Notes: generated by a model from the sequence alone, not told the origin. Shown: positions 11,139 through 23,245, numbered from the stretch's first letter. The stretch is 64,000 bases of DNA from Strigamia acuminata (GCA_949358305.1 OX442322.1:992001-1056000), one strand, 5' to 3'. Made by a program: numbers and translations.

Positions 11139-11673
11139 AATCATTCACAAAAATACATCATTTCAAACCCCACAATTTTTTCTAATCATCACCAAGTAAA
11201 GTACTACACTTGACTTTTTTACTCAAAAAAGTGAAAGAATGATGCTTCTACATACAGTAAAGAATCCTGTTGGTTATGACTGTTTGTAACAATGAGAAAG
11301 AGCGTTGCATTTAAATAATGAAAGTATTGGCTGTTTAGATAATAACAATACTTTAGTTTTTTAAAAATTAAACAATTGTGAGGGGCACACTCCTGCGTTT
11401 TCTGTATGAGATGAGGAAAATCGAATGAGGAGGAAGAAAATCATGGCCCGTGAACTAGCGACACCTGCGTGAAATTTCAACACTATTTGTGTAAACAAAC
11501 ACGTGTATTAAGAATCTAACCACGAGAAACAAAAAGGATGAAAAAATACAGGAGTCAGGAAGTTTATTGTGAATAGATGTAAATTGGGAGAAATTGGAGA
11601 AACAGAAGGAAGATTGATTGTAAGAAAAAAATTTGGAATATATTTATTTAGAAAGAAAATCACACAAACACAG
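11139..11673. other. No supported gene
   Basis: AT-rich spacer. The string GTGAGGGGCACACTCCTGCG near 11379 and surrounding sequence have no coding potential that I can support. Confidence 0.35.
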
Positions 11674-11872
11674 AATTGACTAACTAAACATTTCTTTTTT
11701 TTTCAGAGCATGAAAAATTATAGTTTAAGTCTGAAATCACATCGCTTTGGTTTTATGTAAAACAACCAGTTAGGTGCATTGAATAAAGCTTCACTGCCGC
11801 AAGCAACTCAAGTTTGCCTTTAAGAGCTTTCCGCTCTGTGATTTAGTTTATGTTATGTTCTAAGTTTGTTAT
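11674..11872 (+). repeat. Dispersed repeat family B, copy 1
   Basis: It shares the core GTCTGAAATCACATCGCTTT followed by GGTTTTATGTAAAACAACCA and an AATAAAGCTTC stretch with 14867-14994 and 15858-16032. The AATAAAGC string could be a poly-A signal of a short retroposon. No tRNA-like head is visible. Confidence 0.8.
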
Positions 11873-12460
11873 TTGGTTTATTTTCAGAATATTTTAATTT
11901 GTTTCTGATTTACGAAAAAAAAATCTTTTAGAAAATATTTATTTTCCGGTTAATTGTGTACAATTTGCAGAACTCCATTTTTGAAATCTACCTTATTACA
12001 AATTACAAATATATGCATTTAATCAACTTACTCGTGTTTAAACAACTTCATATTTCAATAAAATATTTCAATTAAAAAAGAATTTAAGAAATAAAAAGGA
12101 ATTAGAAAGGAATGCCAAATTAAAGACGTGAGAATTTCTATTCAATTTTCTTCTTTTAAATAAAAACAGAGTGTAGAAATTTAACCCTGTTTTATGTCAT
12201 GTAATGGTTTTTTTCTTTTTAATGATACAAGTAAATCTGGATTACATTATGGTTTGGTTTGTTTTAGAATATTTTAATTTGTTTGTGATTTACGACAAAA
12301 ACTAAAAACAAAAAGAAATACTTTAAAAAAATAATATTTTTTTTGGTTAATTGTGTAATTTGCATAACTCTATTTTTGAAATCTATCCTATTACAAATTA
12401 CAAATAATGCATTTAATCGACTTACTCATGTTTAAACAACTACATATTTCAGTACACATT
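11873..12460 (+). repeat. Pair of diverged direct repeats (about 200 bp each)
   Basis: 11880-12062 and 12262-12460 share AATATTTTAATTTGTTT, GGTTAATTGTGTA, TTTTTGAAATCTA and CTTACTC(G/A)TGTTTAAACAAC in the same order. They look like a local tandem duplication. No gene is present. Confidence 0.75.
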
Positions 12461-12555
12461 TGAATATAATTATTTTAAATCATAATTTTATCACGGATAA
12501 AATATAAAGCAAACGTATTTTCATCATATCTCGATTAAACTCGCATATTAGCACG

Positions 12556-12877
12556 TGAAAGTCGTAAATAACTAAAATTAATGGGATTTAACTTTATTCC
12601 CAAACAATTAGGGACCGATTTTAAGCCCGCCAAACCTGATTAAACATGAAATGGTGAAGATTGTTCAATATTCCCCCTTTGAGTCAGTTAATCATTTGGA
12701 AATATCAGTTCCGAATTGTAATTTGATGGGAAAGGAACGAAGTGAGGGAGAGACTCGTCCTCTCCAATGCACTGGTTGTATTCAAATTCACAGCCCATCT
12801 AGTTGGCATTATGGGAAAGGACTCGAGAATTGTTGAGATTAATGGCGTGGAATAAGTGTGAATGATTTGGAAAAGTT
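12556..12877 (+). repeat. Dispersed repeat family A, copy 2
   Basis: Collinear with 10758-11138, but it lacks the segment corresponding to about 11020-11060. The small open frame inside (12651-12836) is repeat sequence, not a gene. Confidence 0.85.
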
Positions 12878-13068
12878 ATGACAAATTAAAATGGCTATAA
12901 ATGCCTATTTCATCATCACCAAATGGCGCTTTTACACCATTATGGTGATATTTCAAAGATATTTGCTGTAAAACGGATAAAAGCCCTGAATAAAGTTATT
13001 TATGATGTTTCAGAAGCAAAGATGTTTTATTAATATGAATAAACAATCCTTTCCACATGATATTAAAA

Positions 13069-13653
13069 TGTCACGGCCGAATTACGAGAATTCGTCTGCT
13101 AAACCCGCATTCGTCAATGCAAAATATCGCCACTAGATGGCGCTATCGCAATTTAGCGGTAAATTCGGAATTCAGAAATAAATGAATAACACGAAATATA
13201 TTAAATAAGTATTTAATATATTCACGCAGATTATTTAACTGCATAATAATATATAGTTATATTATTGTACATAAACGATTGGAAGAAGAATTGGTCACAT
13301 TCTTGGAAATGTGACCATGCGGATTAAAGAATTAATGTGTGACTTGGAAATGTGTCCCTGTATCCACTTCCTGCGATACAGGATTGGTGGAACTTAATCC
13401 CACCAAGTATAAAACTCCCTGACAACAGGAAGTTAGTTAGTCTTGTATTTATTTTCTCGTTATTTGGTATGTCCGCATGTTAAATAACTGTTTCTTTACA
13501 CTCAGGGCATGGTCCTACCGGACCATGCATAGCATGGTTCTGCTGAACCATGTAACCCCCGTCAACTGAAGACGAAGTTCGGACTATTAATGTTTCTGTC
13601 AAACGGTCTTGCCGAGGAGAAAGCCTCCCCATAAGTATCCTCGTGGTCGGACA
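13069..13653 (+). repeat. Possible solo LTR of a Gypsy-like element
   Basis: The stretch begins TGTCACGGCC, as does the LTR-like sequence read from 56521 on the minus strand, and ends GTGGTCGGACA. A TATAAAA box lies at 13409-13415. No internal domain or second copy is present, and I found no clear target duplication. The 115-codon minus-strand frame over it is not gene-like. Confidence 0.3.
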
Positions 13654-13716
13654 ATTTTGAGACGATAGAAGCTGCCATTTAAGCTGCCATTTATCATTTC
13701 GCACGGCAGCGTTATG

Positions 13717-13842
13717 CGAAAGGACTAATTCAGTAGCACAACCCCTTCCAAATTCCTCGAGGATTGTTGAGATTAATGGCGTGGAATAAGTGTGAATTAT
13801 TTGGAAAAGTAGTTGTGTTGGCCGCAAATGTGTTTGTCAACC
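13717..13842 (+). repeat. Dispersed repeat family A, copy 3 (3' part)
   Basis: It matches the last 120 bases of copy 1 (AGCACAACCCCTTCCAAATT through TGTTTGTCAA). Confidence 0.85.
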
Positions 13843-13992
13843 TAAACTATCCAAATTTTAATTCAAGTAAATACAAATTTTACATCACATTACTTATATG
13901 GAGTAATTTAGAAACATGAATCATCACATTGGTTGTAAATGTACGTAAGATACATAAAATATATATATAAATACACGAAAATATGAAAGTTG

Positions 13993-14562
13993 TTAGGGTG
14001 AGGAAGCAAATTGATTCGCCCTGTAAAACTGTTCCAGCGCAAATATGGCCGCCGTCAATTTATCTCTAGCAGCTTTAATCTCGTCAAATAAAGCCTTCGG
14101 AATGTCAGGTTCTACACTGTGATTGAGTGGTGTTGCTTCATTCTGTTGACTGCCTGTTATATTGGTTAATTGTTCAGCATTAGGACCTAATGCTGAAGTC
14201 TGCAATGACGGGTATAATTCTTCATCCTGTTGATTGCCTGTTGTACTGGTTAGTTGTGCAGCATTAGAAAGCATAATCACAGGCGTCTGCGTAGCCGGCA
14301 GTGAGTAAAATTCTTGATCTTCGAACTTCCAGATTTGTCGTAAGCCCATGTTTCCCAAAATTTCTTCAAAAATGGAGTCATTGCTACTTTCTGGCGGTGT
14401 AAGTCTGTATGGATTAGGTAGAAAATGTTCTTGCCAAGCAGAAAAAAAATCTGTCATAGGATCACAATCTTGGATTCCGCCTGGATTATTGGATATATCA
14501 TTATCGCTTTGGCGAAGCTGGGCACCGGTTAAGAAGCACGTATGTTGAGAATTGTCGGTCAT
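13993..14562 (-). CDS. Hypothetical Gln/Asn/Thr-rich protein, 189 aa
   Basis: A complete frame runs from ATG at 14562 to a stop at 13993. It has no signal peptide or membrane segment. The middle holds two related blocks, AAQLTSTTGNQQDEE and AEQLTNITGSQQNEA. The C-terminus is a predicted amphipathic helix (about residues 152-180). I recognise no family. Polar, low-complexity composition is shared with the unknown gene at 43449-49031, but I see no real alignment. It could be a single-exon gene or the last exon of a larger one. Confidence 0.45.
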   Translation of the reverse strand: MTDNSQHTCFLTGAQLRQSDNDISNNPGGIQDCDPMTDFFSAWQEHFLPNPYRLTPPESSNDSIFEEILGNMGLRQIWKFEDQEFYSLPATQTPVIMLSNAAQLTSTTGNQQDEELYPSLQTSALGPNAEQLTNITGSQQNEATPLNHSVEPDIPKALFDEIKAARDKLTAAIFALEQFYRANQFASSP

Positions 14563-14866
14563 GTTCTGCTTTTGGAAAAGTTCCGAAGAAATGAAATAGT
14601 GTTGAGCTATATATTAGAGTTTGCCACCTTGAGAATTACAAGTAGTTGTCATTTGTTCACTTTTTAGATTAGAGCGTACTTGTTTATTTAAAATAAAAAT
14701 GAGGCCAATTAAATTAGACTTTTCCATGCAAAGTTAAATTAAAATTTTTGATTAACTTTGAGACTTCATTCAATTAACCTTTTTATTTTTTTATTGTTAC
14801 GTGTGGTTTTGGATGACTACATATAATAATTCTTTAGTTTTAAAATGTCGAGTGACCTTCAGGGCC
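14563..14866. other. AT-rich spacer, no gene
   Basis: A TATATATT at 14609 lies about 45 bases upstream (minus strand) of the 13993-14562 start and could be its TATA element. Nothing else is supported. Confidence 0.3.
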
Positions 14867-14994
14867 ACACAGAATTGACTAAATAAACATTTCTTTCTTT
14901 TTCAGAGCATGAAAATTATAGTTTAAGTCTGAAATCACATCGCTTTGGTTTTATGTAAAACAACCAGTTAGGTGCATTGAATAAAGCTTCATTA
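14867..14994 (+). repeat. Dispersed repeat family B, copy 2
   Basis: It matches 11674-11800 closely (CACAGAATTGACTAA... through AATAAAGCTTCA). Confidence 0.85.
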
Positions 14995-15857
14995 TTATTT
15001 CTTGTTTGCTAAAAAAACAATTATTACGTGACATCATTTCCAGAAATAAAATTGCATCACAGTAACGTGATTAAATGTATTAAATGTAATTATTTCTTAT
15101 TTTATGTTTCCTGCTTCTATATTTGCAATTTTGAAACAATTTTAAATAACAATTTTAAATTTAAAAAAATTTCAATATTTAACTGGTTTGCCTCGTGACC
15201 TACTTCCTTATAAATTAAATGTGCGAGCTTGTTTTTCAGCCGTGATAATTTGTAATTTTTTAAATGTATTAAAAGAATTTTAAATTTAAATTAATTTAAT
15301 TCTTTTTATTTAAAATGGTTTAATATATTTTTTATTTGTAAATGAATTGAATTACACATTTTACATTCACTATTAAACATTCAATTGACTTTTTTATTAA
15401 ACAATCTTTTTATTTTTCATAAAAGTACAATCACGTTTCCACGATAGATACCTTAATTACAAAATTTTAGTTTAATTTGCGCTCCTTGTTAATTCAAACG
15501 TCCCTAGACATAATAGTATTCTTTCATTATTTATATTCAGGTATAATCGTCAGAACCGTTTGTGATCCATAGCTCTTCAGATACTGCATGATGTAAAAAT
15601 TTGATTTAAATTTATTTAAAAACCTTTGTTTTACTAAATATACATAAATATATGCAAATATATATTTTGCTAGAAACCACACGAGAAGATTTACATGCAA
15701 CGTCTCAATTGCCAAATCTTAGTAAAATTGCAACAATGAGAATTTAAAAAATTAAAAGTGACCTTCAAGGCCTTTCGTGAGACAAATGAAGAAAACCTTC
15801 GCACGTCATTGTAAACAAGTTTTCTCTCTCTGAAAGCTAACATAAAACATATTAAAC
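14995..15857. other. AT-rich repeats, no gene
   Basis: It contains degenerate copies of a TTTGTAAATGAATTGAATTA and CATTCAATTGACTTTTTTAT satellite that is also present at 24286-24482 and 39252-39530. The 62-codon minus frame at 15527-15715 has no recognisable content. Confidence 0.45.
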
Positions 15858-16032
15858 AAAGTTTTTAAGTCTGAAATCGCATCACTTTAGTTTTATGTAA
15901 AACAACCAGTTAGGCGCATTGAATAAAGCTTCACTGCCGAGCTCCTATTGGTTGCTAAGCAACTCAAGTTTGCCTTGAGAGCTTTTCCGCTCTGTGATTT
16001 AGTTTGTGTTATGTTTTAAGATTGTTATTGCA
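15858..16032 (+). repeat. Dispersed repeat family B, copy 3
   Basis: It shares the family core and extends like copy 1 into AGCAACTCAAGTTTGCCTT and CTTTTCCGCTCTGTGATTTA. Copy 2 lacks this extension. Confidence 0.85.
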
Positions 16033-16629
16033 TTACATTTGTCTTATATGTTTTATTAAAATTGAAGCAAAATGCAGTTAAATGTTTAAAATGTTCATGT
16101 AAAAAATCGAAATTGTATCTTATTTTATAAATAAATAAATTACTAATATTCATTTCTATTTTTATTAAAGCATTTAATCCTTTTCAGAGTCTCTGTTGTA
16201 CAGATAGAGATTTTTGCAGAGTTTGGAGATAAATATACAGAAAAACTGCACTTAAAATTAAAGAAGTAAACTGGAGTTTATTAAAATTGTATTTTAATTT
16301 GTACTTTTACAAATTTTAGTTTTATAGACAGGAGATGATGTCATTTTTTGTTTTAAAAATAAACTTAAACACAAAATGTTTAATTTTTGAATGCAGCTGT
16401 ACTATTTCACATGAAAATGCGGAGAGTAGAGGTTACACCATGCCTGCAGGAGGGGCACTGTGGAGTTGCTTGCACACGGCGGGCATCGTCCAACACACGG
16501 GCGCTGCAAGTAGCGCAGAAATAAGCGTGCAAACAAGGTAGCATCAGTGTGTTTCTGTCCTGAATTAGACAGACTATACACTTACGTTAGCCTGTGTCCC
16601 CTCCTTCGCATCCACTATATTCAAATTTC
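16033..16629. other. No supported gene
   Basis: Mixed AT-rich sequence. A GC-richer patch at 16420-16545 gives short frames without recognisable domains. Confidence 0.35.
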
Positions 16630-17283
16630 TTGGATTAAAATTTCCGGAAGTACTACTGGTGGTTCCAGACGGCGCTCCAGAGCTGGTGTTTGGCTTTGCA
16701 CGGCAGGGTTTAGTCGCGTTGGTCGGATTGAAGTACCGAAACGGCTGCGGGGCTGTCGTGGTGGCTCTAAATCCAGTTTTATTCCCTAAATACCCGGTTG
16801 ATTTTGAGTCGTGAATGGCATCGTTCCGAGCATGCTCGAGAGAAACCAGTCCGGCGCCGGTTGATTTCTTGTCGTTCCAAACATCGGAGTGAACGCACTG
16901 CTACCAAAAAGCGACGGTTGCACCCCAACAAAACCTCCAAAAGTCCCTGGTTGAGGTCCCTTCCGATTACTCTGATAATCTTCCAGCATCAGTTCCTCCA
17001 AGCTCTTCGCTTCATATTCTTTCATGACCGTTATGCATTGATGCCTTACGTAAATCGTCTTGTTTACGCCGTTCTTCATCATTGTATCGATTCCGTCTAC
17101 TGCATTAAACTTGATCGTGGTCCCGTTAGTATCGGTCGCCGAGCCAAATGGCGCGTTCCCGAACCTGAGCGGATTTGTATTTTGACCGAATGGCGTCGAT
17201 TGAAAACTGTTGGTGTCGCCGAAAGGATTGTTATATCCGACCATTTTCACTGGTTCGTCGGTGCGAAATTTCACCAGTGACAA
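16630..17283 (-). pseudogene. NUP98 N-terminal fragment (GLEBS region)
   Basis: The 165-codon frame (16786-17283) begins with FG-type repeats (NNPFG, STPFG, NAPFG). It continues into the GLEBS motif of Nup98, which binds RAE1/GLE2: GTTIKFNAVDG, TMMKNGV, RHQCITVMKEYEAKSLEEL, EDYQSNRKGPQ. This is the diagnostic part of a nuclear-pore nucleoporin. After about 120 codons it decays. A TAG ends the frame at 16786, and FG-like blocks continue to about 16630 in shifted frames with the Gly codons damaged (GFRATTT, PCRAKP). The autoproteolytic domain and Nup96 half are absent. It is best read as a truncated, damaged duplicate; an active short gene is less likely. Confidence 0.75.
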
Positions 17284-18365
17284 TATGTAAAAGTGCGAAA
17301 AATTATTATTGAATTTCGTCGCCGTTTAATTGCATTAATACCAAGCAGCAAATACCAATCAAACTTTAAATCGTAAACCAGCTAGTACTGTTTGAGTTTA
17401 AAATTTGTTTGGAACAATAATAATATTATTTACTGAAATTATATTTTTGTCATAAGTGATAATTTGATTTGATTTGATTTGATTAGAAATTGTAATAAAT
17501 GTCTAAAAATATTATAATTATACCAAATCATTACTCATTAATGAGACTCGAATCTAGATGTTGAATAAGTCGTGCAATCTTCCTCATTAGAATGCAACAC
17601 ATGTCTAGCGTATCTCCAATTTGCATCACTATGTTAATTATAATAATACTTAAGACTGTTTTATGAATAACAAATACTATAAAATCGCGAAAACAACCGA
17701 ACTCCTCTTTTTCACTGGGTTTTTTTAGCGGAATCACTCAAACTTTCCTCCATTTTCTTCACCGATGTCAGAACATTTGACGTCATACACTAAATCGAGA
17801 AACATTAGATCGTACATTAGATCGTATCTGGACATTCATTGGTTGGTTTCAGCGAGAATGTGTGGAGCCTTGTGATTGGAGCTTCCATCAATAGATAGTA
17901 GTCAGCAAAATTATGATTTATACTACACAATTAGGAAAGGCTAGGACATCATTACATCACGATTTCAATCTAACAGTAAAAGCCAACAACAGATGACACT
18001 TTTAACAAAATGGCTCCCGATGGTGCAAATCATCCAGAACAAGCAGCAACATGTGCTTGCTTCGTTGTTAGTAGAAGATGTTTGAACTTTTTCGACTGAA
18101 TATTCTATTTATCGATTTGAGATGAATTTGGAGATAACATTGCCGATCGCCCTTGACACCCTTTCCAGAGCCAAGAGCCAAAATCCCGGATGAACAGCTG
18201 AAATGATCGGAAATGGAAAGAGGATTCTATTCCGTCTTACTGGTTCGTATCGCCCTCGTTTTTACAAACAAAATTAAATCCTACCAACCCCGATCTGATT
18301 CCCAATTTTTATCCAACTAAATCGCACATCCAAACACAATAATTTTAAATTTTCTTTAGTTTTAG
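17284..18365. other. Intergenic spacer between the two nuclear-transport relics
   Basis: No supported gene. The NUP98 and importin-11 fragments are divergent, with this 1.1 kb between their 5' sides. Confidence 0.4.
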
Positions 18366-19471
18366 GCCTTTTTTTCTAACCACATCATCGACGTAAATGT
18401 GCAGTCGCAAGCTGTGATATACTTTAAAACGGCGTGGATCGTTATTGGCGATGAACAGCGCCCAAGTAAACACGAATTATGAATTTAAATAAACATAAAA
18501 AAAATTTTAATTTATTTTTTTGATATTTCTTTTGAAAAATTTTGAAAATTTTACAGCGCGATATCTGAAGAAGGGAAAGTGAATTTGATGAAGCTTCTCT
18601 TGCAAAAGTTTAACGAACCAGCCAGCAAAATCGCCACGCAGCTTGCCGTTTTGATCTCTAAAATCGCGAGATTCGATTGCCCACGCGAATGGCCCGAAAT
18701 ATTTCCTGCACTGTTGATCGTTGTGAAATCTGGACAGGAACTGTTCCAACATCGTTCCCTGTTGACACTTCACTACGTTATTAAATCTCTGTCTTCCAAA
18801 CGACTCGCAGGAGATCGGCGCATTTTTCAAAAATTAACTGGAAGTATTTTAAATTTTATATTAAATCGTTATAATCGCCTTTTTTTTCGTGGGTTTCATA
18901 ATTTTATTCACTTTTAGATTTGTTATTCAAGGCAAACGATTTACTCAGGGAACGATGTGAAAAATATATAATTTTATTAACCAAAGTGGTAAATTTCGCC
19001 TTGTTTTAAAATTTTTTCGTGTTGAATTAATAATTTATCGGATAATATATCTGATGGACGTATTGGAGAACCACCCATTTTCATACGTGCCATTCATTAA
19101 GTCGTCGCTGGAATTGTGCGTCAATTGTCTTTTCACCAACGAAGGTAAAGTTAAACTGTTTGAGCGATTTACGATTCATTGCTTGAATTTAATCAAAGGC
19201 ATTGTGTTTTGCGCTGAGTATCGGACACCGAAAGATGTCACCGGTGCGTTTTAACGTTATTTTTCTTTTATTTCTTGTTTGTTAGCTAATTGTTCGTTGT
19301 TTTTTGTTTGCAGAAACTAAAGAGAACCGGCGACACTAGAAGTTTATCGAATTATGTGCGAGTTTTTTACACCTCCAGTTTTAACGGAAATATCTCGACA
19401 ACTTATATCTCAGTATTTTATTCTGACTGAAGATGATTTATGTGCCTGGGAAAACGATCCGGAAGGATTCG
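18366..19471 (+). pseudogene. Importin-11 (IPO11) partial copy with introns, damaged
   Basis: Exons at 18366-18465, 18557-about 18900, 18918-18988, about 19050-19243 and 19314-19471 match consecutive parts of the N-terminal third of importin-11, an importin-beta-family receptor. Examples are DVNVQSQAVIYF, FNEPASKIATQLAVLISK, FDCPREWPE, LENHPFSYVPF and FILTEDDLCAWENDPEGF. Splice sites are mostly intact, so this is a DNA-level duplicate and not a retrocopy. Lesions are a lost base in the A run at about 18428, an in-frame TGA at 18452-18454 once that frame is restored, and a one-base frame change at about 19335. The first HEAT repeats and everything after about 19500 are missing. The gene identity is firm and the pseudogene status likely. 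Confidence 0.75.
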
Positions 19472-20030
19472 GTAGATTAGTTTGTTGAGTTTTTTGTTTT
19501 TTATACTGGAATTTTGGTTCTTTTAGCAGCGGATGAAGCTGGGGTACGTAAAATCTTGGTAACATTGGTAAATTGTGGTAAACTAACAATACCCAGTGTT
19601 TTAATTATTTACATTAAAAAAAATTGAATCCGATATTTTTTTTATGACCTTGCCAGTCACCAACGAAAGCGAAATTGATTATGGTATTTATTATATAATT
19701 TGTTTCAGTTTTTGCTCTTTTTATCTTTATTAAGGTAAAGGTGATGTTTGGGACTCCATTGGCGACGTAGGAGCTGTTATGACTAACATGGTATTGGGTG
19801 CAGCTGGAATGGGTAATAAATCTATGTGCTTAGGATATCCAGGACATCAAGCGAAAACCCAGGGATTGAGTGCCAAGGAAGATGATACTATTATAATGGG
19901 CATCAAATTAAAAATAATCGAAATAAGTGAGCATAATTTGATGTGTTTATTCTGTTTAATTTTAAATGTAAGGCTGAATTATCTATCATATTTCTTCTTT
20001 GCTGCCGATTTTAAAACGCGAATTTGACGA
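19472..20030 (+). other. Possible further exons, unassigned
   Basis: A mini-exon (about 19528-19540) and an open stretch at 19740-19925 (VWDSIGDVGAVMTNM, GAAGMGNKSMCLGYPGHQ) look protein-coding in composition. I could not match them to importin-11 or another family. Confidence 0.2.
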
Positions 20031-22807
20031 ATCAACAAAGAGAAAACACCAACCACACCTACTCCTCCATAAACTTCAGATACCCCAAGACTCCTAAAAT
20101 AAATATTTTTTTTAAGCTACAACAAAACAACAAAGATTTCTGGGCCTGATTACAAACGCCTTGTAAAATTGGTGCTGCCGCCTGTGTTCGAAATAATTAA
20201 TTTAGTGGCAAAATTTCAATCCGTCTACTTAAGAAAGCCACTGCCACCAGAGCGCGCGCTTGCACTTTTTCTCATATCAACACGAAGCAGTGAGCAGTTA
20301 GTTGCCGTACAGATCCATTCGTTATGCATCTCCGTTGCTTTTTTTTCCATCTTATCGCGATCGAACAATTTGACCTACGCAAATCTAACGGTACTTCGAA
20401 GATCCATTCTCCAAAAAACCCGCCGATCTTTCCATCCAAAATGCACGAAACTTCGCAACGAGCGCAAATTTGTGCAAAGGCAAACACGGGCAATCGCGAG
20501 TCTCAACAGCCGTCGTTCGAGATCAAAGCGCGCACGGCGAAAATTCCGTAGATTTAGATTCGCAACACATCACGTAAGTACCCAGAACAAAAATCCCCGC
20601 AAAAAACGTGTCCAAAAACAAGCGAAATTGAGCAAAAAATCGGTAAATTTCTTGGATTTTCGTTCTGCTTCAAAATGGCAGCTTGTGCGCTGTTCTTTAA
20701 CGCTTCTTCTCCATCCAAATTTGCCCAAATTTTGATCTAACGACCATCCAACGGTCTAAAAACATCACCAAAACGTGTAAAGAGGGTCTTAGGTAAGCAT
20801 TGGGTAGGAATTGGATAACTGGGAAGCGTTTAAATGGCATAAAGTTAGCTTTTTTCGGGTTTAGGCAGTTAGGGTTAGCTAGCAAGTGCATTTGGCTGCT
20901 CGTGTTAGTTCTGCCGCCATACCTGCTGTTGTCTGTAAGTTGAAATTGCGAGCGAGGTTTGTTCGATATTGGATGCGAGTTGGATGGTTCTGGTTTTGGG
21001 TTTTTCGTGCTGGAATGAATGGGTTTTTATAATTCGTATAATTATTTTTAAATTATAAAAAAAGATATTTTCGAAAAATTAAAATCTTTTTTTATTGCTG
21101 GAAAAAATTGAAATTGTCGGGAATTGGTTGAAAATTGATTAAATATTTGCTTAAAAATATTCAAAAATGGTTATATTAAATGTAATAACGATTTTCTGTC
21201 GTTTTAAGGGCGAAAACATGAAATTAAATTTTTGATTTTGATGTTAAAATGATTTTTTTGGTAATAAAAATTAACCAGAAGTAAATTTATTTATTTAGGC
21301 GCCAATCGATGTTTTCCGATGAAAACACACCAAATTTGATGTTCAACGGGATCCGTTTGGAGAGTTACCGATTTGTCACATGAAGGCCACAAAAATAACA
21401 CACAGATGACTTTGACCGATCGATTAGGTAATGAATTAATCGTCATGACAAGATATCAAACTGCATTATGCAGTTACTGCATTTGGTATCTCGATGCTAA
21501 ATTCGAACAATAAATTCTTTTTTTTTTGCGCACGAAAACACCAAGTGCAAAATTGTTTATTGAAGTGTTGTTGGAAGAGATTTTTCACTTTGATTTTGGG
21601 ATCACACATTAGATTAGAACATGTAGATAAAAACATTACGTGAATACACAATAACACGCACGATTTTTCTACATAATGTTGAAAAATGGCCTAAACGTGA
21701 TCATTTCTACTTCACAGTTCTAAATGGTGGCCATTTTGATGATTATTGTACCAACAGTTTTGATGCTTTGTTCTATAGTTGAAAAATAAGCCACTTTTTG
21801 AGTAAGAAATAAGAATTGAACACAATCTACATTTATTTTGAAATTTATCACAATTTTGTTGATGCATCATGGGAATTCACTTAAAATCGACGTCACAATA
21901 TCCTAGCTCACAGATCTGTGTCCTAGCTGTTAAATGGGCATGCTCGCCGCCATGTTTAACTTGGGATTCGATGGATGAATCCTTTGATGAATGTGCCTAG
22001 TATTTAATAGGTGGTCTCGATTTTTTTCTAGGCAGGATTAAACTACGACACAGTTGCGAAAGTGAAAACAGTTAGAGACAAGTTATTCCTGTGATGAAAC
22101 GATTCGACTACGGGGGTAGAATGATTCAAGAACACGACGAAAGGCCACAAGAATCACCGTAGGCAAAGTGAGTCGGCCATTTTGGTTTGGTATTTAATTT
22201 TATTTAATGGGATTTGTTTTGTAGAAAGCTCTGGTGAAAGGCATCACTGATGTGCGAGACAAGGTCTGAGGATTGTGACCTGGAGGAATGGAACGGTGAT
22301 TCGAAGTTGTTTTAACATTTGATTTTTGTTTTACTGTTTTTGTTTATTTAAATTAAATTTTGTCATTGCAGACGAGCGTGCGTGGCTTGACATGGCCGGC
22401 CGCCGGCGTGAACGTGGTGAACGTGGTTTCACTGACGACGACACTCCGGTGCCATTTAGTGCAAGTTGTGATTCGTGGAAAGTAGTAATCTTTTTATGCT
22501 TTTTAATGAATTACAGTAAAGGTTTTAACGTAAATCTTATTATATGAATTTTTAAATAAAATAAATAGAAAGTGAATAACAATTTAAAAAACTAAAATTA
22601 ATAATTCTTGGAGTTGTTATATAAAAATAATTTGAATTTTTTATTTTATTTTTTATAAATTAATTAATAGCAAGCATTTGGATATTTTGTTGTTGTAATA
22701 ATTGAAGTGTTTTGATCTAAATAAATATTGACTGAATTTGATTTATTTACATTTAAAATTTAAAAGAAATGCTTTAAAAAAAGTTTGATGTGCGTTAATG
22801 CGGAATA
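20031..22807. other. 2.8 kb without a supported gene
   Basis: Open frames at 20169-20735 overlap on both strands and lack domain content. A short Arg/Gly/Asp-rich exon-like stretch after a CAG at about 22369-22480 (MAGRRRERGERGF) is unassigned. The rest is AT-rich, with no RNA gene that I can see. Confidence 0.35.
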
Positions 22808-22957
22808 GTTAGAATATTAATACAATCGGACGTTCTAGTTAGAATATTAATACAATCGGACGTTCTAGTTAGAATATTAATACAATCGGACGTTCTAGTT
22901 AGAATATTAATACAATCGGACGTTCTAGTTAGAATATTAATACAATCGGACGTTCGG
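22808..22957 (+). repeat. 30-bp tandem repeat, 5 perfect copies
   Basis: The unit is GTTAGAATATTAATACAATC plus GGACGTTCTA. Perfect copies indicate recent amplification. Confidence 0.93.
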
Positions 22958-23245
22958 ACGTTGTAAAGGACGAGAAATATCGAAAGCAAGTTGAATTTAT
23001 ATGTCGCGAATATATTTGCGCGAGGGCGCTGGCGCTGGCATCGCTCTTTATTAGTATTTTTTTTGTAAAATTTGTTGTGCTTTCAGCCTTGTCGCAGCAA
23101 TATAGATGAGGAATAAAAAGAGGATAAATCGCGTCAGGACTCTGCCATGATGGATCGAATTCTAGTAATTCTGGATCTGAATCTGATTCTGATGCCGGAT
23201 CAGAAGTCTTCGCAGTCGGGGTCAGAAAGATAGAGGATTTTCGAC
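22958..23245. other. Spacer, no gene
   Basis: It contains an imperfect ATTCTGGATCTGAATCTGATTCTGATGCCGGATC-type simple array near 23165-23205, a possible relic of an acidic Ser/Asp-coding stretch. Nothing firmer. Confidence 0.3.

Noticed and set aside
13480-13827. 115-codon minus-strand frame as a gene
   Set aside because: It spans the boundary between an LTR-like sequence and a dispersed repeat copy, so it is composite repeat DNA.
20169-20735. 188-codon Arg/Lys-rich frame as a gene
   Set aside because: Overlapping frames of similar length exist on both strands, and there is no domain, conserved motif or splice logic.
22808-22957. CRISPR-like array (also considered at 7289-7512 and 42732-43222)
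   Set aside because: The units are contiguous tandem copies without unique spacers, and the sequence is eukaryotic.
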